This document shows, piece after piece, positions 7,101-8,345 of a stretch of 8,345 bases of DNA. This stretch comes from Clostridia bacterium (GTDB lineage: Bacteria; Bacillota; Clostridia; Oscillospirales; CAG-272). The DNA is taken from the NCBI GenBank assembly GCA_017504335.1, contig JAFVRI010000267.1, positions 1-8,345 of the forward strand. The letters are read 5' to 3'. The notes under the pieces were generated by a model. It worked only from the letters and a program-made list of their open reading frames with translations, had not been told where the DNA came from and did no database searches. A program made the position numbers and the translations under genes. Every line of letters starts with the position of its first letter. Positions within the stretch are counted from its first letter, which is position 1.

Positions 7101-8345
7101 TGCGAACCGATTTTAGCCGTTATGAGGAAATATCGGCGAGGTGGCAACGGTATTATGGAGCTCCCATGAATGCGGATCAGGCAGAGTGGTTGGCGAACCT
7201 TTTGAACCGTTTGCAATGGACGGAGATCGAATATACGCGGGATTATGAAGCCCCTTATTTTGAAATACGATTCTCATGCGAAAACGAAAAATTTCATTAT
7301 GAGCGTATCGTGTATGACCGTTCCAACGGGACGCTGACCAATGAGGCGCATGATCTGCGCGCCACGTTGTCCGCGCAGGAGATCGTATTCATTGAGGCGT
7401 TTATGGAACAATACGAAACGGGAACGGCGCCTGAACTTGGAGAGCATGAGCATTGGTTTGGAAGCTGGCAACAAACCGAGGCTCCTACCTGCGTGGAAGC
7501 GGGAGAGGAGATCCGTCAGTGCGTCGTTTGTCCCGAGACCGAAACCCGTCCTGTGGCGGCAACGGGCGTGCATACAACCGACGTAGATAAGAACCACAAG
7601 TGCGACGAATGCGGTGCGCCCGTGGGAACTCATGCCGACTCCGACAACGACGGCGATCATGAATGCGACTACTGCGGTTCAGTCATGAACGATTGCGACG
7701 ACGCGGACAGAGACCATGCTTGCGACGAATGCGGCATAACTATGGGCATTCATGCAGACAAGTCAAATGACGGCAATCATAAATGCGACTACTGCGATGA
7801 ACCCATGACGGTTTGCGACGACACGGACAAAGACCACGATTGCGATGAGTGCGGAACACCTGTGTCGGTTTGCGATGATGCGGACAAAGATCACGACTGC
7901 GACATATGCGGCGTAAACATGGGAACTCATGCCGACTCCGACAACGATGGCGATCATGAATGCGACTACTGCGGTTCAGTCATGAACGATTGCGACGACG
8001 CGGACAAAGACCATGCTTGTGATGAGTGCGGTGTGTCCATAGGAATGCACGCGGATGCGGAGCATGACGGCGATCATAAATGTGAGTATTGCGGTAAGGT
8101 TATGACGGCTTGCGTAGATGGGGATAAAGATCACGAATGCGACGAGTGCGGTTTGTCCAAAGGAACACATGCCGACTCCGACAACGACGGCGATCATGAA
8201 TGTGACTACTGCAACGCGGTTATGACCGATTGCGACGACGCGGACAAAGACCATGCTTGTGATGAGTGCGGTGTGTCCATAGGAATGCACGCGGATGCGG
8301 AGCATGACGGCGATCATAAATGTGAGTATTGCGGTAAGGTTATGA
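4121..8345 (+). CDS. Very large secreted lipoprotein with Trp repeats and an Asp/Cys-rich repeat array (3' end outside window)
   Basis: The frame is open from ATG 4121 to the right edge (1408 full codons). The N-terminus has K/R residues (2-5), a hydrophobic core and a lipobox LLASC with Cys at 23, so it should be lipidated and held on the outer face of the membrane. Residues 27-48 are an acidic linker with repeated ETDAP. Residues ~49-340 are beta-rich without recognised catalytic motifs, loosely like lipoproteins of the LolA/LppX type (low confidence). Residues 353-1105 hold seven divergent repeats of about 105 residues. Residues 1109-1151 form a module seen in clostridial surface proteins (W1112, W1116, PTC at 1122-1124, C1134, C1137). 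From 1152 on there is an array of 20-residue Asp/Cys units. I do not recognise the whole protein. It may bind metal ions or act as an adhesin or scaffold, but no enzyme signature is visible. It is probably monocistronic up to this point, with its own strong promoter. Confidence 0.9.
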   Translation, partial: MKARKWIVLLLSILMVLSLLASCASNEDGEGNETDAPETDAPETGSEDLLEQIAQKYKNQNSLRIEQTVTSRQTVDEVETETRITNTLTVNGLNRWRHLDKGLNGFSFSLECGLESRLLDSADASMTNEAITITLLDSVLYVQTMERYGTEVHQIYEKYPVQNKDEISDLFGTVVPLWEEPPYLSSLISYWNDTQVEIEGEGKKVSFSVGKSKKANDILNDIITSFAPINRDEADEGDVVEIIPFTDLSANGSFAFDTSFNIKRSSLDINGTLLMDEVTNPIPFNVQTDTRYFYGKDVDKVILPEQADQYVDPFEQKIASEGTRWAVLKKQEIPNLSDPNAESFSSSGSVPEDKITHFVELLNRQNWTRTKESGSGNYIFYGWVSDEIVTNPSLQYATMVHNVRYDDEKGVLYHAIDSVLNGRRKATLSAEDKAWLDDLLSSLEYHDVGYVPAPPEEESDLSRVSHWSLCAFEEYGEETERWRTREIASTDQTVLQNLFESLVWESGTHEPNEVFVGFDGLSNDVPIMRIYYDSENGILMEGDLYTKIARLSEEQQEVLETVIQHVFSISNLDPNEIVQGRVWPNEEHASVNYLTDAQLQSLKTLAWESFPVEFGRYSPEKTTFEIVLEGADWETLLQILYDWEEGIIYSEWDPCYYRVPESARAVLNAMIEEQYPKTNFPSDGEWVLGAVFDDLTNEAPLEREELDGLLEILNRLQWTETDKIPQKRDYFMRAERTHGENYNSTLRSFSLIYDEVEGALFHPVYSLRANLTEEERAYIDALMASHNVKIWEVCARHDVSDLFSYYLDTMTKEDSDALWALKERLTWTEYTEEWNRTQWFFKLLNHYGVTIELDYDRENGRLVYPRKKLAADLGEADVALIERLITTYFPLPSFDLALPFDIQINGIGTCKLSKEKSDALAALLNGLPWDGISVRPDGDGALWIWYETEEQRFVNEVYYYPSVNLLYSLETGRSSEVPEDLRELLDTVIAEHVLRTDFSRYEEISARWQRYYGAPMNADQAEWLANLLNRLQWTEIEYTRDYEAPYFEIRFSCENEKFHYERIVYDRSNGTLTNEAHDLRATLSAQEIVFIEAFMEQYETGTAPELGEHEHWFGSWQQTEAPTCVEAGEEIRQCVVCPETETRPVAATGVHTTDVDKNHKCDECGAPVGTHADSDNDGDHECDYCGSVMNDCDDADRDHACDECGITMGIHADKSNDGNHKCDYCDEPMTVCDDTDKDHDCDECGTPVSVCDDADKDHDCDICGVNMGTHADSDNDGDHECDYCGSVMNDCDDADKDHACDECGVSIGMHADAEHDGDHKCEYCGKVMTACVDGDKDHECDECGLSKGTHADSDNDGDHECDYCNAVMTDCDDADKDHACDECGVSIGMHADAEHDGDHKCEYCGKVM
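5177..7435 (+). repeat. Seven divergent ~105-residue protein repeats in the lipoprotein
   Basis: Each unit has a Leu-rich helix ending in an invariant Trp (W367, W504, W607, W718, W827, W929, W1033), most clearly as LLNRLQWTE. Beta-type strands follow, then a turn like YDxxNGxL (seen as YDDEKGVL, YDSENGIL, YDEVEGAL, YDRENGRL, YDRSNGTL). A helix of the kind RA.LS.EE...I..L closes the unit. The Trp spacings are 137, 103, 111, 109, 102 and 104 residues; the first unit seems to carry an insertion near residues 440-490. The DNA of the units is not visibly similar, so these are old duplications. No known family was recognised. Confidence 0.75.
7623..7722 (+). repeat. 100-base near-perfect direct repeat, copy 1
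   Basis: Matches 7920-8019 at 98 of 100 bases (differences at 7651 and 7710), at an offset of 297 bases. 297 bases is 99 residues, one fewer than five full units, because of the 19-residue unit between. Confidence 0.93.
7920..8019 (+). repeat. 100-base near-perfect direct repeat, copy 2
   Basis: Second copy of 7623-7722. Its right part overlaps the beginning of the 119-base perfect repeat at 7987-8105, so the array is built from overlapping duplications of different register. Confidence 0.93.
7987..8105 (+). repeat. 119-base perfect direct repeat, copy 1
   Basis: Identical base for base to 8227-8345, at an offset of 240 bases (four 20-residue units). The match ends only because the window ends, so the true repeat may be longer. 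Confidence 0.97.
8227..8345 (+). repeat. 119-base perfect direct repeat, copy 2
   Basis: Second copy of 7987-8105, reaching the right edge. It covers the end of a B unit, a full A unit and most of the next B unit. Confidence 0.97.

Larger units (their letters stand above)
7574..8345 (+). repeat. Array of 60-base units coding alternating Asp/Cys repeats
   Basis: Thirteen units are visible, from residue 1152 to the window edge. Type A reads like CDDADKDHACDECG plus six residues ending in H. Type B reads like ADSDNDGDHECDYCG plus five residues. The order is A B A B A A B A B A B A B, all 20 residues except the fifth unit (19). Every unit has one CxxC pair (13 in all); A units 2-7 add a lone Cys nine residues before the pair. 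The B unit resembles the DxDxDG calcium loop of Excalibur and thrombospondin type 3 repeats joined to a zinc-knuckle-like CxxC. Metal binding is inferred. The array runs out of the window. Confidence 0.9.

Noticed and set aside
7274..8317. Several open frames on the - strand with repeated MIAVVVGVGM-like hydrophobic stretches
   Set aside because: They are the reverse reading of the Asp/Cys repeat array; the repetition and openness come from the + strand codons (GAC, GAT, CAT, TGC). No ribosome sites or promoters support them.
7574..8345. CRISPR array or other non-coding direct repeat
   Set aside because: Units are in-frame multiples of three with protein-level conservation, vary at synonymous sites and have no unique spacers of constant length.
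7574..8345. Rubredoxin or classical zinc-ribbon domains
   Set aside because: The CxxC pairs recur every 20 residues without the ~20-30 residue spacing and aromatic core of those folds; they form a repeat array, not a single domain.

Overview
The window looks like chromosomal DNA from an anaerobic, probably gut- or rumen-type, member of the Firmicutes (Clostridia; Oscillospiraceae-like is a guess). This rests on AGGAG-type ribosome binding sites, sigma-A promoters with extended -10 boxes, an HPr-like protein that keeps the Ser-46 region, a PfoR/PTS_EIIC_2 membrane protein, and a lipoprotein with Cys-rich repeats of a kind common in clostridial surface proteins. All six genes lie on the + strand. 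No RNA genes, insertion sequences, CRISPR arrays or phage genes were seen.

Layout: (1) positions 2-709 hold the C-terminal half of the ferrous iron permease FeoB, cut by the left edge. (2) A promoter inside the end of feoB (672-700) drives a probable two-gene operon: a DUF554 membrane protein (732-1472) and an EIIC-like integral membrane protein of the PfoR family (1491-2609), closed by a strong terminator (2623-2659). (3) A separate promoter (2702-2730) drives a TVP38/TMEM64 (VTT-domain) membrane protein (2767-3519). (4) After a 162-base gap with an inverted repeat comes a small HPr-fold protein (3682-3942) that lacks the catalytic histidine but keeps the regulatory serine region, followed by a terminator (4004-4029). 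(5) A perfect consensus promoter with extended -10 (4041-4069) drives a very large secreted lipoprotein that begins at 4121 and is still open at the right edge (at least 1408 residues).

The first five genes are compact housekeeping or transport genes for membrane and metabolic functions. The remarkable object is the lipoprotein. It has a lipobox Cys at residue 23, an acidic Thr/Pro/Asp linker, a beta-rich N-terminal region, seven divergent repeats of about 105 residues (each with an invariant Trp after a Leu-rich helix), a clostridial Trp/Cys linking module, and finally an array of 20-residue Asp/Cys/His units. The units alternate between two types (CDECG and CDYCG) and look suited to binding metal ions. 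Parts of the array are identical at nucleotide level over 119 bases, so it has expanded or been homogenised recently.

Functional links between neighbours are weak. The EIIC-like protein and the His-less HPr-like protein both belong to PTS-related families, but they sit in different transcription units and no EIIA or EIIB is present. A link between iron uptake (FeoB) and the possible metal-binding lipoprotein is only a guess from proximity.
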